From NCBI GenBank assembly GCA_049642465.1, contig JBAROV010000217.1, positions 1-64,000 on the forward strand: a stretch of DNA of 64,000 bases, given 5' to 3'. Below, piece after piece: positions 53,962 through 63,590 of the stretch; within the stretch, counting starts at the first letter, position 1; each line of letters begins with the position of its first letter. Both the position numbers and the translations under genes were made by a program. Below the pieces are notes generated by a model, which saw nothing but the letters and a program-made list of their open reading frames with translations, made no database searches and was not told where the DNA came from. Origin of the DNA: CAWDPQ01 sp049642465. Its GTDB lineage: Bacteria > Acidobacteriota > Vicinamibacteria > Vicinamibacterales > 2-12-FULL-66-21.

Positions 53962-55755
53962 TTATTCTGCCTTCGTCACCGGCATTCCGAGGAACAGCGA
54001 AGTCCCGGCCGGTTTTTCAGCGAACTTCACCGGCGGCAGGTCCTGGAACATGAAATCCCACTTCCACCGCTCGGAGGGATTCGACGCTTGAAGCCAGTCC
54101 TTCGCCGGGACAGGCCGGGCGAATGCGAGCGTCGCGAGTCCTGAATATCTCTCGTTGTTCGATAGTCCACGAGCGACCTCCGCGCGCACCTCCTGACTGC
54201 TCGCATAGCTCAGCGGCGCGCCGAGGGCAAGGCCCACGTTCACGAAGATCTGCCAATCGTCCTGAGCATCCCCAGGCGGCGTGATCGCGCGCGCGGCCGC
54301 CTGCACACGGCCCTCCTTGTTTACATACGCGGCATCCTTCTCGACCCACGCGGCGCCCGGCAGCACGATGTCGGCTGCTGCTGTCAACTCACCCATCAGC
54401 ACGCCCTGGACTACGAGCCTCTGCAGCTGCCCCCGTCGGCGTGCGTCCACGATCCACGAAACATCACCGATGGAGCCCTCGGGGCCCGGGTCGAAGACGT
54501 ATAGAAGAGCAACGCGTCCCTGCTCCACCTGCTGACGGAATGACGCCACATCCGCCTCGCCGGCGGACGTCGTTGTAACTGGGAAACCAAGGTCTCTCGC
54601 CCCGTTCACATCCGGCGCATCGTCAGCGGGTATGCGGAACTTGACTCGTGGCGGTTGCGGCTTCTCTCGGCGGCGCCAGGAGATGGCGACGCCTTCTGAA
54701 GGAATGCCGAAGGCTCCGCCGAGACGCCCGATGAGTGCCAGCTCCTCCAGCGAGGCGTGCGCCGAAACAAAGAATTTCATCTGGCCTGGTCCGCCGGCCG
54801 CAGTCACGGTGTCAGCGAGTTTCGCAAGCGCCTCGCGCCAATCAGTCGGTTCGAGCGTGCCGGCTTCGTTTCGCACCAAGGGGCGGCGCAGGCGGTCCTC
54901 CCCTTCTATCCAGCGATAGTCGAAGCGGCCGATGTCGCACATCCAGTAACCGTTGACGTCGGGGTTGAAGCGCGGCGTCATGCGTATCAGCTGAGCCCCT
55001 TTCGCCCATTCGGGTTTTGCTTTGATCCAGGCCGTCGTGTTGCACCCGCGCTCGCAGAGCGTGCAGATCGTGTCAACGGCGTCGGGATTGTCCCAGGGGC
55101 GCGCTTTGAATCTGTAGTCTTTCGTCGTGATGGCACCGACCGGACAGACGTCCATGAGATTGCCCGAGAGGAGCGAATGGACCCCCTGCTCCATGAACGT
55201 GGCGATCTCGCTCCCGTAGCCGCGGTCCACGATGTTGATCTGAGCGTCGGTGTCGATCTCGCGCATGAACCGCACGCAGCGCGTACAGAGGATGCAACGA
55301 TTTCGATTGAGCATCAGCGTCGGGCCGAAATCCACGTCCGCCCGTACACCTTCGCCGTCGAAGACGCGACGCGGAAACTCCATCCGGCTTTCGTTCGGCC
55401 CGAAGCTGTAGGAGAAGTCCTGCAGCGGACATTCCCCTCCCTTGTCGCAGACGGGACAGTCCAGCGGGTGATTGATCAGCAGGAACTCGAACACGCTGGC
55501 GCGCGCGTCAACCACGTCCGGCGTCCGCGTTGAGACCACCATCCCCTCGGCGACCGGGGTCGAGCAGGACGTCTGCAGCTTTGGCATCTTCTCGATCTTG
55601 ACGATGCAAACCCTGCACGAGCCGTCGATTCCGAGGCCGGGGTGATAGCAGTAATAGGGGATTTTGATGCCGCTCTCGATTGCGGCCTGCAACACGGTCC
55701 GGCCCTTTTCCACAGTGACGGGACGGCCATCAATCGTCAGCGTGACGGTTTCCAT
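53962..55755 (-). CDS. nuoG: NuoG-like NADH dehydrogenase subunit, outside a nuo operon
   Basis: Iron-sulfur subunit of NADH dehydrogenase I or a related dehydrogenase. 597 aa from ATG 55755 (METVTLTIDGRPVTVEKGRT). [2Fe-2S] ligands in CYHPGLGIDGSCRVCIVKIE; HPLDCPVCDKGGECPLQD; [4Fe-4S] CILCTRCVRFMRE with DVCPVGAIT; then CTLCERGCN of the molybdopterin-oxidoreductase-like domain. That domain is short and degenerate, and the protein is smaller than E. coli NuoG (about 900 aa). No other nuo gene is near; the downstream neighbour is ccdA. Confidence 0.88.
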   Translation of the reverse strand: METVTLTIDGRPVTVEKGRTVLQAAIESGIKIPYYCYHPGLGIDGSCRVCIVKIEKMPKLQTSCSTPVAEGMVVSTRTPDVVDARASVFEFLLINHPLDCPVCDKGGECPLQDFSYSFGPNESRMEFPRRVFDGEGVRADVDFGPTLMLNRNRCILCTRCVRFMREIDTDAQINIVDRGYGSEIATFMEQGVHSLLSGNLMDVCPVGAITTKDYRFKARPWDNPDAVDTICTLCERGCNTTAWIKAKPEWAKGAQLIRMTPRFNPDVNGYWMCDIGRFDYRWIEGEDRLRRPLVRNEAGTLEPTDWREALAKLADTVTAAGGPGQMKFFVSAHASLEELALIGRLGGAFGIPSEGVAISWRRREKPQPPRVKFRIPADDAPDVNGARDLGFPVTTTSAGEADVASFRQQVEQGRVALLYVFDPGPEGSIGDVSWIVDARRRGQLQRLVVQGVLMGELTAAADIVLPGAAWVEKDAAYVNKEGRVQAAARAITPPGDAQDDWQIFVNVGLALGAPLSYASSQEVRAEVARGLSNNERYSGLATLAFARPVPAKDWLQASNPSERWKWDFMFQDLPPVKFAEKPAGTSLFLGMPVTKAE

Positions 55756-55854
55756 ATCCTTCGAATCATATCGGAAAGGGTGCGTATTGACACCGGAGGG
55801 CGGCCGACCTAGAGTGGGCCTGGCACGGACCGTGGCCAGCAAAGAGAGGGGCCT

Positions 55855-56298
55855 ATGGACGCCATCCGATCGCACGGGGGATTCCGCTTCGGGCCTGTCG
55901 TGGAATGGCTCATCGCTGCCGCCTTTCTCTGCGCCACGGTGGCCGTCGGTTCACTCATCTTTCGAGAGCTGCGGACGCCTTCCTCCGTCGTTCGACCGGC
56001 CCAGGCTTCCCGTCCCCCGGTGACGACGAGCATTCCCGCGGCGATTCCTGCGCGTGCCGTGTCGGTTCCCGTGCTGCCCTTCCTCGACGGCAAGGAAATC
56101 CGAATCGGCGAAACGGCTGCAGTCATTGCGGCACGTCTTGGTCGTGCGGCAGAAAGCGGAAGGCAGGAAGTCGATCGGGGCCCCCTGGGCGAGCGCCTGA
56201 CCCGTTTCTACGAATACGGCGGTTCGCGATTCATTCTCGTCTTCGAGCCGTTCGAACGAAACGGCGAGCCAAGGGTCGCGGGCATCTACCTGCCGTAA
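55855..56298 (+). CDS. Membrane-anchored hypothetical protein
   Basis: 147 aa. One N-terminal membrane helix (about 16-37, VVEWLIAAAFLCATVAVGSL), a Pro/Ala/Ser-rich periplasmic linker, and a small C-terminal domain (LPFLDGKEIRIGETAAVIAA ... ERLTRFYEYGGSRFILVFEP). The latter resembles SmpA/BamE-like short alpha-beta folds in pattern (IRIGETAAVIAARLG), but I would not assign it. Divergent from nuoG, convergent with the M1 peptidase. Confidence 0.65.
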   Translation: MDAIRSHGGFRFGPVVEWLIAAAFLCATVAVGSLIFRELRTPSSVVRPAQASRPPVTTSIPAAIPARAVSVPVLPFLDGKEIRIGETAAVIAARLGRAAESGRQEVDRGPLGERLTRFYEYGGSRFILVFEPFERNGEPRVAGIYLP

Positions 56299-56306
56299 CG
56301 CGCGGT

Positions 56307-58979
56307 TCACTTCGCAAACTCTGCCAGCGCCGCGTTGTCGCGGTTGACCTCGATCTCGCGCACCGCTCCTTTCAAGGGTACCGTCCGCTCGACGGCCCGC
56401 TCGCGCACGAAAACGATGTGTTCCTCAGTCTCCCCCGTCGTGTAGGTGATTGTTACCGTCACAGGAACGGGCATCACATCCCGCTTGTGTTCGAAGCGAA
56501 GCAAGGCGCTGGTGGGGCCAGTCGTGTATGAGAAATGCAGTTCGGGAATGGTCGTTCCGTAGATCCATGATTCGAAGAACGGCGCCAGCCCGCTGGCGCC
56601 CGACGCCTCCATGGCGGCTCGAAAATCTTCGGTCCCTGCCTTGCGAAAGCGCCATTCCGCGTAGAAACGGCGCAGTCCGCTGAAAAACACCTGGTCGCCG
56701 ACGAGCCGCCGCAGCATGTGCAAAACCACTGCGGCTTTGTTGTAGATGATCGCGCGAAACACCCGTCCGTCGGATTTGATGTGCCCGAGCCGGTAGCCGA
56801 GGTAAATCGGCCCCTGTGAGGATTGGTCGATTCCCCAGCGCCGCATCTGCCGCATCAGGTTCGCCAAAAGGTCGTCGCCGCGTTCCTCTGCGGCATACAG
56901 CGCGGCAAAGTACTGGGCGAGGCCTTCGCTGATCCATTGCTCGTGATAGTTCTTCCACCCAACCGCCTGGCCCCACCATTGGTGGGCGAGCTCGTGCGCG
57001 AGAAAGAACGTCGGGTAATTGTCGAAACTGACCGGGTCGTTTCGCCACACGAGTGGAGACATCGGCAGCGTTTGATTCAGCACAGCGAAGTACGGCGGAC
57101 TGTGTCCACCCGGCAACTCCGCCTCGGCCACCGCGAGCGTGAAGCTCGGGTACGGCGCATCTCCCAGCAGCGATGCGTAATACTGGAGGATGGTTGCGGT
57201 TCGCTCCGCAAAGCTGCGCGCTCGCCCCGTTTGCCTCGGATTCGCCTGAACAATCAACGACACGGTGTCACTGGCGGCGTGTCCGTCCCCCTCGACCAGC
57301 CGCGCCGGCAGCGACGGGACCGTCAATCGCGCGTTGGTCACCGAGGTAAACCGGCTGATCACACACCCGAAATACCGTGCCGGCAGGTCCGCCTCGAAGA
57401 CGAACATCTTTCGTGCGCGTTGACCCGACTCGACGGGTCCCGGCGCCGGCGCCGCTGGTCCGGCCGGCGTTCCTGTGGCAACGACGTCGTACTCTGGAGG
57501 CACCATGATGCGGAGTTCGCCGGTCGCATAATCGGTGACGGTCGCCTGCGGATACCAGTAACTCCGATTGCTGTAAAGAAACTGTGGCTCGAGCCGAATC
57601 TGTATAGCCTCCTCCTGCGCCTGGCCCTGCACCGCAATCGCCTCCCGTTCGAGCGACTGCGGTTGGATGCGGCCGCTATACACGACGAGCAGCGAGAGCT
57701 GGCTATCCCTCCGCAGGGTCGTCGGCAGATTCACGATGACGCTGTTCTGCCCGACGACGCGCAAGTGCAGCAGACGTCCGAGTTCCGGCGATGCAATGCT
57801 GCGGACGGTCAGCGATTCTGCGAGCCGTATTGTCAGGGTCGTGAGCGCGGTCGACCGGGTACGAATCAGCATCCGGGAACGACCATCAATCCACAGTCGA
57901 TCGGGGTCGAAGGACGCTTCGATGTGATGGTGGAGGATGTCATAGTCGATTCCATCGTCTTCACTGTAGGATCGTCCGCGGGTAATGAGTTTTTCAGGCG
58001 ACGCGTAGACGGAAATATTCCGACGGCGCTTGCGCTCGAACAGCGAGATGTCCTCTGCATCTTTCGAAGCACGCGCGTAGGTCAGGCTGCCGAATTTTCG
58101 CGTTCGGACTTCGGCAATGATGTCGCTCGTTGCCGGCGTCAGCGACCATCGCTCGCGACTGAGATCTGTCAGATCGAGCTGAAATGTCTGGCCGATGTAC
58201 TCTTCGAACAGGTCCATCGCCTTGTTCATGTCCCTGCGGGACACGTTGCGGAGCAGAAGCGATCCCTTGCCAAATTTCCAGTCGAAGTCGCCAGGTGGAA
58301 TGCGGATGAACGCCGCACTGAAGTCGGTGCGCAGCGCGTCGCTTTTCGCGAAAATCCGCAGTTGTGTCTGCTCGGCGGCGTCGGTGGGTGAGAACACCAT
58401 CCTGCCCCGTCCGATCAGCACGATTGCAGTCGGACCATCCGGCGTCTCCGCAACGAAGGCGCTGCCCGACGGCATCTCGAGCGTCAGGTCGGGCGCCCGC
58501 AACGTCAGATTGCGAACGTCGTATTGTTTTTTCGGATTGAGTTCTAGGTTGTACAGGCCGCTGATGAACGAGAGTCGCTCGATGATCCCGATCGCCCATT
58601 CGGACGCTCCCGGTCCGCTCTTCGGGACGAGATCCATTCGCCACGTGGAGATCTGCGCCTCCGAGCCGCGCTGCGCAAACACCTCCAGCAGCAGCCGCTG
58701 CGAGCCGTCCGCCAGTTCTGAGCGGTCCCGTTCTTTGAGGACGAATCGGACGGGGGTGGGAATAACCAGACCGACGAAGTCAGGAAGCCCCGAGATCGAG
58801 GGGCTTGCTGCGAGCGCTTCGATCGCAGCGCGATCTCCTGCCGCAGCGGCCTGCTCCAGCCGGACGACGAGCGAGGTGATGCGGTCCGAGGATGCAGGGA
58901 GCTGACCAGCTCTCGCCGGATCCGCTGCCACCGCCAGGGCGAGCAGGAGAACAGCGCGCAACGGCATGGAAAGCTCCAT
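56307..58979 (-). CDS. M1-family aminopeptidase-like protein, exported
   Basis: 890 aa. Signal peptide (about 5-24, LRAVLLLALAVAADPARAG). The first 330 residues do not resemble the M1 beta domain I know; residues about 340-560 do, and the catalytic domain has the zinc site HELAHQWWGQ followed, 18 residues after the second His, by the Glu of WISEGLAQYFAALY. The usual GAMEN exopeptidase motif is replaced by LPGGHSPPYFAVLNQ, so N-terminal specificity may differ. The start may be ATG 58979 or ATG 58967; both overlap the divergent glycosyltransferase gene. Confidence 0.82.
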   Translation of the reverse strand: MELSMPLRAVLLLALAVAADPARAGQLPASSDRITSLVVRLEQAAAAGDRAAIEALAASPSISGLPDFVGLVIPTPVRFVLKERDRSELADGSQRLLLEVFAQRGSEAQISTWRMDLVPKSGPGASEWAIGIIERLSFISGLYNLELNPKKQYDVRNLTLRAPDLTLEMPSGSAFVAETPDGPTAIVLIGRGRMVFSPTDAAEQTQLRIFAKSDALRTDFSAAFIRIPPGDFDWKFGKGSLLLRNVSRRDMNKAMDLFEEYIGQTFQLDLTDLSRERWSLTPATSDIIAEVRTRKFGSLTYARASKDAEDISLFERKRRRNISVYASPEKLITRGRSYSEDDGIDYDILHHHIEASFDPDRLWIDGRSRMLIRTRSTALTTLTIRLAESLTVRSIASPELGRLLHLRVVGQNSVIVNLPTTLRRDSQLSLLVVYSGRIQPQSLEREAIAVQGQAQEEAIQIRLEPQFLYSNRSYWYPQATVTDYATGELRIMVPPEYDVVATGTPAGPAAPAPGPVESGQRARKMFVFEADLPARYFGCVISRFTSVTNARLTVPSLPARLVEGDGHAASDTVSLIVQANPRQTGRARSFAERTATILQYYASLLGDAPYPSFTLAVAEAELPGGHSPPYFAVLNQTLPMSPLVWRNDPVSFDNYPTFFLAHELAHQWWGQAVGWKNYHEQWISEGLAQYFAALYAAEERGDDLLANLMRQMRRWGIDQSSQGPIYLGYRLGHIKSDGRVFRAIIYNKAAVVLHMLRRLVGDQVFFSGLRRFYAEWRFRKAGTEDFRAAMEASGASGLAPFFESWIYGTTIPELHFSYTTGPTSALLRFEHKRDVMPVPVTVTITYTTGETEEHIVFVRERAVERTVPLKGAVREIEVNRDNAALAEFAK

Positions 58980-60747
58980 ATTAGACCCCGGCGCACCGCG
59001 CCCGGAACTCCCGCACTCGGTCAGGTGGCGCTATGCCACGACGCTCTGGATCATCGGCGCCGTGCTGCTGGCCTACAGCATCGGGATCGCCTGGACTGGG
59101 GGCATCGACTTCACGTTGGCCGGCATTCGGCTGCGCTCGCGAACCTGGCAGCGGCCAGCGCTGCTCGGATTCGTGTGCCTCGCCTTCGTCGCGACCGTTG
59201 ACAGACGCTATGCCTGGCGCGTCGCCGGTCAGCTCGTCAGCCGCGTGTGGCGCGCCTGGAGCGCGATCGTCGCGACCATCTCTCCGTCTGCGATCGCAAC
59301 GACCGCCACGGTGTCGACGTTCGTGGCCGGCCTTGCGTTCGGAACGTTTGTCGCCGGCGGGGCAGATTCGTCCGGATATCTGAACCAGGCACGCTCGTTC
59401 GCCCACGGCCGGGCGCTCGAGGAGTCCCGGATTCCCGAACGTCTACCGTGGAGAGAAGCCGGGTACAAGCTGGCGCCGCTCGGTTACCGTCCCGCCGCCG
59501 ATGGCAGGACCCTCGCCCCAACCTACCCGCCCGGCTATCCACTCTTGATGGCACCGGCGTTTCGAATGAATGCCCGTCTGGCTTACGTGATCGTACCACT
59601 CTGCGGCGCATTCGCGGTGTGGTTGACGTATGCGTTGGGACGGGGGCTCAGCCTCCCGGGCGCAGGCGCAGCCGCTGCGGTGTTGCTCTCGCTCAGCCCG
59701 ACATTTCTCTATCAACTCATTCAGCCGATGGGCGACGTGCCCGTCACCGCGGCCTGGTTGTTGACGCTCTTCTTGGCGCGCCGGGCGACGCTTTCCACGG
59801 CAACACTGTCGGGTGTGGTGGCAGGCATCGCCGTGACGATTCGGCCCAATCTCCTCCCGCTCGCCGGCATCTCGTGGATCGCCTGCGCGATTTCGGATTC
59901 GGGCGGCCGGTGGCGTCGCGTGAGCGCGGCCGTTGCCGCAACCGTCCCGCCACTCCTGGTCCTTGGTGCCATCCAGTCAGTTCGCTACGGATCGCCACTG
60001 GCCTCCGGGTATGGCGCTCTCCATTCGCTGTTTGCATTGGAGAACATCGGGCCGAACCTCGAACGCTATCCGCGATGGATCTGTGAAACGCACACGCCGC
60101 TCATCGCGCTCTTTGTGCTGGCGCCGTTATGGCTGGCGAAACGTCGGGAGCACCGCTGGTTCTCGATACTCTTGTGGGCGTTTGCGATCGCAGTGGTCGC
60201 CGCATATTTGCCCTACGTGTATTTCCAAACGTTCGAGTGGACGTACACGCGGTTCCTGCTGCCGGCGATTCCGATCATGTGGTTGCTGGTCGCGGCACCG
60301 ATCGATTCAGTGTCGCATCGAATGCGACCGGCGGCAAAGGCAGCCATCGCGGTTCTTCTGGTGTTGCTCGTCGGTGGATTCTGCTTATACGTGGCGAAGA
60401 CGCGATACATCTTCGCTCTCCACGTCGGCGAACGGAAGTACGTGCAGAGCGCCGACTTCGTTCGCCAGGCGCTGCCGCCAACCGCGCTCCTCATCAGCAT
60501 GCAACACAGTGGAAGCCTCTGGTTCTACACATCGCGCCCGATTGTTCGCTGGGATTATCTCGATGCGCGTGAGCTGAACGAGGTGCTCGATTGGGCCGCG
60601 AGTCACGGCTATCAGCCCTTTCTGATCGTGGACCGAGAGGAGTTCGAACGGATAAGCGCGAAATTTCTGCCACGCGCACAGCGGACGCTCGAACGGCTTC
60701 GCCCGCTTGCGGAGTTCGGAGACGCGAGAGTCTACGCGTTCGAGTAG
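58966..60747 (+). CDS. Integral-membrane glycosyltransferase, PMT/GT39 (GT-C) type
   Basis: 593 aa with about 11 membrane helices. The first periplasmic loop carries GADSSGYLNQARSFAHGRAL, with the acidic residue expected of GT-C enzymes that use polyprenyl-phosphate sugars; YPPGYPLLMAPAF matches the family's second loop. Substrate unknown; LPS or protein glycosylation are both possible. Its earliest ATG lies 14 bases inside the divergent peptidase gene. A later start cannot be excluded, but this one keeps a reasonable cytoplasmic N-terminus. Confidence 0.82.
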   Translation: MESSILDPGAPRPELPHSVRWRYATTLWIIGAVLLAYSIGIAWTGGIDFTLAGIRLRSRTWQRPALLGFVCLAFVATVDRRYAWRVAGQLVSRVWRAWSAIVATISPSAIATTATVSTFVAGLAFGTFVAGGADSSGYLNQARSFAHGRALEESRIPERLPWREAGYKLAPLGYRPAADGRTLAPTYPPGYPLLMAPAFRMNARLAYVIVPLCGAFAVWLTYALGRGLSLPGAGAAAAVLLSLSPTFLYQLIQPMGDVPVTAAWLLTLFLARRATLSTATLSGVVAGIAVTIRPNLLPLAGISWIACAISDSGGRWRRVSAAVAATVPPLLVLGAIQSVRYGSPLASGYGALHSLFALENIGPNLERYPRWICETHTPLIALFVLAPLWLAKRREHRWFSILLWAFAIAVVAAYLPYVYFQTFEWTYTRFLLPAIPIMWLLVAAPIDSVSHRMRPAAKAAIAVLLVLLVGGFCLYVAKTRYIFALHVGERKYVQSADFVRQALPPTALLISMQHSGSLWFYTSRPIVRWDYLDARELNEVLDWAASHGYQPFLIVDREEFERISAKFLPRAQRTLERLRPLAEFGDARVYAFE

Positions 60748-60748
60748 C

Positions 60749-61924
60749 TCAGGCGACTGCCGGCTTCCGTCGCAGGATGAGAATCGTCAGGTCGTCGAAA
60801 AACCGCGAATCTTGCGCGTGCGTTTCGACCGCCTTCAGCACGCGTCCGCCAAGTTCCGCGGGAGAACTCGTTGAGTATCGTGCGATGACCTCCTGTAAAC
60901 CCGATTCTTCGAACGGCCTGCCTTCGGGATCTTCGGCTTCGCTGACGCCGTCGCTGTAAAGCACCAGGAGATCGCCTGGTGACACGTGGGTCTCGCTCTG
61001 ACGGAAGGTCGAGCCGTCGAACATGCCAAGCGCAACGCCGGTTGCGGTGAGCCGCTCGATACGGCCGTCGGTCCGGCGGATGAACGGCGGGTTTTGCCCG
61101 GCATTCACGTAACTCAAGGCGCCGGTGGCCGGATTGTAGACAGCGTAGAAGAGCGTGATGAACCGCGACGCGGGACTGTGTCGGCAGATCTGCACGTTGA
61201 GACGTTCGACGAGCGCCGCCGCTTCCAGTCGCTCCTCGACCAGCGTGCGCAGCACGGCGAGCAGCAGCGCCATCAGGAGTGCGGCGGGACTACCCTTGCC
61301 CGCCACGTCACCCACTGTGACGATCAGGCGGCCATCGGGAAGCGGCAGGACGTCGTAGAAATCCCCTCCCACCGTGTTCGCCGGCCGCGTAACGCCACTG
61401 ACCTCGATGTCGGCCGTCGCAAACGTCCCTCGCGGCAGCATGGCGAGCTGAATCTCGCGCGCGACCTCGAGTTCTCCCTTGAGCGACAGCCGTTCGGCGA
61501 CCTCGAGCAGCACCAGCAGGTTCACCAGCACGAGACTGACGATCAGCGCGAAGGTACCGTCGGCCCAGGAGGGCAGATACACCGGGATCTGAAGAAACGG
61601 CGTCCCGAACGGAATCGCTACGGTCGCGAATCCGCGGTAAAGCCTGATGATTCCGATCAGCGCGATCACCAATGCCCCGAGGTACAGCGCTCTGCGCGCG
61701 GGCGGCAGGCGCAGGGTGAACGCAACGAATACCTGACGGATCCCGAGCGGTACGCGCTTCCACCACGGGAGATGCGCGTATCGATCCTCGTCGATCCCGA
61801 TGCTGAAGTAGCGGTAGGCATCGCGGGCGTCGTGTGTGAACAGACGCTGCAGGTCTTCGCGCGACAGGTCACGCGTATACGTGCCGAACCAGTCGCGCGC
61901 CCGATCGGCGCCCGTGCCTTTCAC
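60749..61924 (-). CDS. Membrane-bound SpoIIE/RsbU-type PP2C phosphatase
   Basis: 391 aa. Two or three hydrophobic helices (about 70-165: LYLGALVIALIGIIRLYRGF, GTFALIVSLVLVNLLVLLEV), then the PPM/SpoIIE domain (about 190-388; IQLAMLPRGTFATADIEVSG, GGDFYDVLPL, VTVGDVAGKGSPAALLM, LYSDGVSEAED, FFDDLTILILR). A second partner-switching-type phosphatase in the window. It starts 1 base after the glycine C-acetyltransferase stop on the same strand, suggesting co-transcription. Confidence 0.88.
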   Translation of the reverse strand: MKGTGADRARDWFGTYTRDLSREDLQRLFTHDARDAYRYFSIGIDEDRYAHLPWWKRVPLGIRQVFVAFTLRLPPARRALYLGALVIALIGIIRLYRGFATVAIPFGTPFLQIPVYLPSWADGTFALIVSLVLVNLLVLLEVAERLSLKGELEVAREIQLAMLPRGTFATADIEVSGVTRPANTVGGDFYDVLPLPDGRLIVTVGDVAGKGSPAALLMALLLAVLRTLVEERLEAAALVERLNVQICRHSPASRFITLFYAVYNPATGALSYVNAGQNPPFIRRTDGRIERLTATGVALGMFDGSTFRQSETHVSPGDLLVLYSDGVSEAEDPEGRPFEESGLQEVIARYSTSSPAELGGRVLKAVETHAQDSRFFDDLTILILRRKPAVA

Positions 61925-61925
61925 G

Positions 61926-63107
<1,182 letters not shown>

Positions 63108-63113
63108 CGGGTC

Positions 63114-63119
63114 AGTATA
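63114..63119 (-). promoter_or_regulatory. -10 box for kbl, near-leaderless
   Basis: Reads TATACT on the minus strand; the predicted transcription start would fall at about the A of the ATG at 63107, i.e. a leaderless transcript. Confidence 0.4.
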
Positions 63120-63192
63120 TTGCGCAGGTAGCTTGTTCCTCCGCCTCTCTCTCTCCGGGCGAAAGGCCACCAAAGGGTTGGGAGGTCGCGAA

Positions 63193-63573
63193 CTACGTGC
63201 TCAGAAACAGAATGGATACCCAGGGGAGGACGGCAACGAGGAAATAGAACGTGGTCAGAAGAGCCACCGTCTTGTGGACGGCAAAGACATGCAGCGCAAT
63301 CCCAAAGGCACACGCCGTCAGCTTGGCGGCCGTGAGCGCCGGCCCTTCACCGAGCGCGGTCATCAGCCACCTGATCAGCGGATTTCCTTCCATCTGCGAG
63401 CCGTAAACAGTGACGCCGACATAGGTCAGCACGCCGTCTCCGGCTTGCGCCACGAGGAACAGCAGCAGAGCTGTGTCGCCGAACCACGACCGCTCCGTGG
63501 CGGTCTGCCTGCCTACTTTCACCATCCCGCTTCCGCAGATCTGGCAGCCGGACGGGACATCCGTCCGAAACAA
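63193..63573 (-). CDS. Small membrane protein (DUF5658-like), unknown function
   Basis: 126 aa. A short N-terminal CQICGSGMV with one CxxC pair, then three hydrophobic segments (LLLFLVAQAGDGVLTYVGVT, TAAKLTACAFGIALHVFAV, LLTTFYFLVAVLPWVSILF). The GDGVLTYVG ... EGNPLIRWLM pattern is typical of DUF5658-type proteins. The start may lie further in (for example before GDTALLLF). No functional clue from neighbours. Confidence 0.7.
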   Translation of the reverse strand: MFRTDVPSGCQICGSGMVKVGRQTATERSWFGDTALLLFLVAQAGDGVLTYVGVTVYGSQMEGNPLIRWLMTALGEGPALTAAKLTACAFGIALHVFAVHKTVALLTTFYFLVAVLPWVSILFLST

Positions 63574-63590
63574 CCAGACCCGCCGCGGGA

